From Parabacteroides sp. FAFU027 (GTDB lineage: Bacteria > Bacteroidota > Bacteroidia > Bacteroidales > UBA7332): DNA of 64,000 bases. Positions 61,536 to 64,000 of this stretch are shown one piece after another (the first letter of the stretch is position 1; each line of letters opens with the position of its first letter). The notes under the pieces were generated by a model. That model had not been told where the DNA came from, ran no database searches, and worked only from the letters and a program-made list of their open reading frames with translations. The position numbers and the translations under genes are program-made. The stretch lies in the NCBI RefSeq assembly GCF_022808675.1, contig NZ_JAKZKV010000003.1, positions 1 through 64,000 on the forward strand. Direction: 5' to 3'.

Positions 61536-61651
61536 AAGTGTGTATTTAATCTGATTATTAAGGTTAAACTTATTCTTGAGGGCTTATCGGCCCTGCTTTA
61601 TAATCGCAACACAAAGTAGGCACTATTCCTCCCTCAAAGGAAGATTTATTT

Positions 61652-61742
61652 GATGAAATTCAATTTCGGGAGGATAAACTTAATCGTGTGAATTACAGTC
61701 ACACACGAACTTTGAATAATCAACCCTGAAATTGAATCTCAT
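61652..61742. repeat. Large nested inverted repeat with TCGTGTG/CACACGA core
   Basis: Outer arms GATGAAATTCAATTTCGGG (61652-61670) and CCCTGAAATTGAATCTCAT (61724-61742) pair with few mismatches. The core, around 61684-61708, is TCGTGTGAATTACAGTCACA then CACGA, closely matching the 23-bp array at 14168. It lies between two glycosidase genes. Confidence 0.7.
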
Positions 61743-61748
61743 ATAACA

Positions 61749-64000
61749 TCACTTAATCAGCCAAACGAACATAGTATCCAACATCGCCTGGTTAACCTCC
61801 ACATTCATATTTTCATTTTGAGACTCAAAACAGATTTCAATCTGATGTTTGCCTTTTGTCAAATCCACCTGCACAGAATTTGTGTATCCCCAGTTTGACC
61901 ATTCATTGGTTCCCCGCTGAGGAAGTACGATGGTTCCGGCAAAACGTCCATCAATGTTCAATGTGCGGATGGCACACTTGTTTTCAGTATTGACCGGACC
62001 ATTGCCGTTTGCATAGCGGAAGTTGATTGCATATACACCTGTCTTGTCTGCTTCAACAGGTATGGTAATGCTTCTATTGGCCTGTTTACTGATTTCGACA
62101 TATCCTTCTCCCCGGTAGTTTTTGTAGCCCAAGTTAGCTTTTGGAACAAATAGTTCTGCTTCATAGGTCTTATTGGATTTACTGTTTGCGATCACTACCG
62201 GCTCTGAAGCAAAAGAAGCCACACTTCTTGCATCATTAGCTATAATCTGATACTCTGCATAAACCATTGGTGTTACCAGTATTGAGGTTTTCGCTGTATT
62301 CAGTACCTGTTTGCCGTTTTTCAAAACAGCATACGATCTGGCACCCGGGATTTTATTCCATGTCAATCGACCATTAGCATAACGAGCCACCGGAGTTTCT
62401 ACTGTCGTATAGTTTGCGACCTTATGAATACCGGATTTTGAAAACTCATTATTTGCCAAAATAATTCGAATAGAATGTCTGCCTGTCAACGTATAAGGAA
62501 GAGCGGCAACCTTTAGTGCTTTTCCATCAAGTTCAAACTCTTTTACCTGATTACCAAAACCATCCATCTCTATATCAAGAATGGCATTACGGCACTTATA
62601 ATTGGATAAAGATCGTTTACCCGACAAGGCTTTAGGGACAACCGGGTGAAATACCAGACTATCAGTTTTAAATTCGATGCCAAACAATATTCGATGAACA
62701 AGAGCAATACTTCCGGATAAACTCCAGAGCATATTACTGGAGTTGATTTGTGTCCCGGCAAAGTCTCCGGTCGATGCGACGAAATTCTCTTTATTGGTCA
62801 GAAACATTGCGGCGGGGCGATAAACCGCAGCCATCGTTTCGAGTACAGCCTCGTCGTTTCCTTCCGAAGCGGATGCCAGTCCCCAATATGTCTGGACAAA
62901 TGGCCACACGGCATTATTATGATAAGGCGGAATACCCGGGATTTGTGGATATATACAAGGAATACCATAATCCATTACCGGTACACGTTCTATGATTGAC
63001 TTGCGTTGTTGAGCATTGGCAATACCAAACCACACACAAAGAGCTTCACCCAATGCTTCTGCACGCGGCGACAAGATTTTGAAATTACGACCGTATAGGT
63101 ATTGACCGTAATAACCTTTATCTTCCATCCAGAGATAAGAATTGATCCCTTTCTTAATTTTCAATGCAATCCCGGCATATCTGACTGATGCATCCACATC
63201 ATTCATCAATTTAGCCATTTGAGAAAGAATGATATTAGCCTGATAATGGACAGCATTGGTTCCTAGATTTTCCGACTCATAGATATCGACAGGCTGCATC
63301 CAGCGGGGATAGGTCTGTTCACGCCAATCGAGAAACGATGATTCACCCCGAACCAATCCAGTTACAGGATCATAGACGTTTTTCAGGTCATCCTCTATCG
63401 TATTTTTTATAATAGAATATGCATGAGACAACCACTCTTTATCTCCGGTCACCTTGTACAGTTCCCAGGCTGCAACTGCCCAAATGATACGGTCTGTCGA
63501 AGCCGGATAAGCGCCACCAGTACCGGTATCCTGAATAATCCGCCCATTTTTCACTTTACGCAAAAGGCTGTATTTCGCTACTTTCGGTTGCAGATGTGCC
63601 ATTGACAGAATGATGCTGTAACTGATATCACGCGTCCATACACCGGCCCACTCTTTTCCGGTACGGAAAGTGCTGTCAGGCTCCACGGCATTAACCATTT
63701 CATCCAAGGCCAGATTGTATAAGGCATCGGAGATAGTATAACCTGATTGATATTTGGGAAAAGCGGACAGATCCTTCTTCAGTGACCAGGTAGAAGCCAT
63801 CTGCTTTTCATCACTTTTCTTATTCAGGATCAGGGTAGTCTCATAAATACCATCCCCATCCGGATCTTTTAGTTCCAGTTCTGTACGATTTCGAAGGTTA
63901 TTGAAATCCCACATCAGTGGAGCTGCACTTCCGGCCACATATACCCCCTTAAAGTCTGACCGATCCAGTTTTTCTCCGTTGAACAGCGTGTAATATCCCT
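61749..64000 (-). CDS. Six-hairpin glycosidase with C-terminal Fn3-like and CBM35-like domains (5' partial)
   Basis: Partial gene: the frame stays open to the right edge (GYYTLFNGEKLDRSD...VYVAGSAAPLM), so the start and probably a signal peptide lie outside the window. About 750 residues are seen. The first part carries a beta-sandwich (LELKDPDGDGIYETTLIL). The middle is an (alpha/alpha)6 six-hairpin catalytic domain with EWAGVWTRDISYSIILSM, TDRIIWAVAAWELYK and PYHNNAVWPFVQTYWGLASA. Then an Fn3-like segment and a CBM35-like module (YEAELFVPK...GEGYVEISK). GH family not assigned. It pairs with the GH31 gene. Confidence 0.8.
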   Translation of the reverse strand, partial: GYYTLFNGEKLDRSDFKGVYVAGSAAPLMWDFNNLRNRTELELKDPDGDGIYETTLILNKKSDEKQMASTWSLKKDLSAFPKYQSGYTISDALYNLALDEMVNAVEPDSTFRTGKEWAGVWTRDISYSIILSMAHLQPKVAKYSLLRKVKNGRIIQDTGTGGAYPASTDRIIWAVAAWELYKVTGDKEWLSHAYSIIKNTIEDDLKNVYDPVTGLVRGESSFLDWREQTYPRWMQPVDIYESENLGTNAVHYQANIILSQMAKLMNDVDASVRYAGIALKIKKGINSYLWMEDKGYYGQYLYGRNFKILSPRAEALGEALCVWFGIANAQQRKSIIERVPVMDYGIPCIYPQIPGIPPYHNNAVWPFVQTYWGLASASEGNDEAVLETMAAVYRPAAMFLTNKENFVASTGDFAGTQINSSNMLWSLSGSIALVHRILFGIEFKTDSLVFHPVVPKALSGKRSLSNYKCRNAILDIEMDGFGNQVKEFELDGKALKVAALPYTLTGRHSIRIILANNEFSKSGIHKVANYTTVETPVARYANGRLTWNKIPGARSYAVLKNGKQVLNTAKTSILVTPMVYAEYQIIANDARSVASFASEPVVIANSKSNKTYEAELFVPKANLGYKNYRGEGYVEISKQANRSITIPVEADKTGVYAINFRYANGNGPVNTENKCAIRTLNIDGRFAGTIVLPQRGTNEWSNWGYTNSVQVDLTKGKHQIEICFESQNENMNVEVNQAMLDTMFVWLIK

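Overview
The window looks like a chromosomal segment from an anaerobic Bacteroidota, most likely of the order Bacteroidales. Evidence: the 16S 5' end has Bacteroidales-like sequence; promoters follow the TTTG-N19-21-TAnnTTTG pattern; two secreted proteins carry type IX secretion (T9SS) sorting domains; and there are lineage-typical families (DUF4295 beside rpmB-rpmG, DUF6261, DUF4469 with an HU-like domain, a FeoA-FeoB fusion with a FeoB-associated Cys-rich peptide). The gene set (Na+-pump decarboxylase subunits, a three-subunit acyl-CoA carboxylase, succinyl-CoA synthetase, acyl-CoA dehydrogenase with EtfAB) fits a succinate/propionate-forming fermenter. No genus is claimed.

Layout. 1-1200: start of an rRNA operon reading leftward, with two tandem promoters and a gene-free region holding an AT-rich palindrome and a GC-rich intergenic element. 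1246-9203: rpe, comEC, a T9SS-exported protein, a TPP-riboswitch-controlled thiamine uptake operon (TonB receptor, PnuT-type transporter, thiamine pyrophosphokinase) and ung. 9319-13634: tRNA-Arg(CCG), then a compact selenium operon (mnmH, yedF, a cysteine-desulfurase-like gene, DUF3343, selD). 13650-18380: small genes among dispersed palindromes, then ilvE. 18625-26611: nhaD, the Na+-pump beta subunit and a 49-residue gamma-like peptide, facing an acyl-CoA dehydrogenase/etfAB/lpd group. 27363-34725: thpR, nadB, rarA, serC, serA, peroxiredoxin. 34892-45761: a T9SS protein, DUF6261, an iron operon (porin, feoAB, feoP), a response-regulator/hemerythrin pair, a flavodoxin, an MBL hydrolase and an MNT-HEPN toxin-antitoxin pair. 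45771-59274: acyl-CoA carboxylase, pyrC, rimO, ftsY, ribosomal proteins bL33 and bL28, cinA, an M48 protease and sucCD. 59394-64000: a GH31 glucosidase and a six-hairpin glycosidase that runs off the right edge.

The most unusual content is intergenic. Three separate arrays of dyad-symmetric units have exact periods of 21 bp (44570-44758), 42 bp (36353-36618) and 23 bp (14168-14233). A family of nested inverted repeats keeps its stem through paired changes (15167, 15948, 17293, decayed at 37764). A 30-bp palindrome occurs twice (13995, 37430). The MNT-HEPN pair sits between ~75-bp direct repeats made of a duplicated terminator, as if the module was inserted beside the carboxylase operon. No complete mobile element, prophage or CRISPR array was seen.
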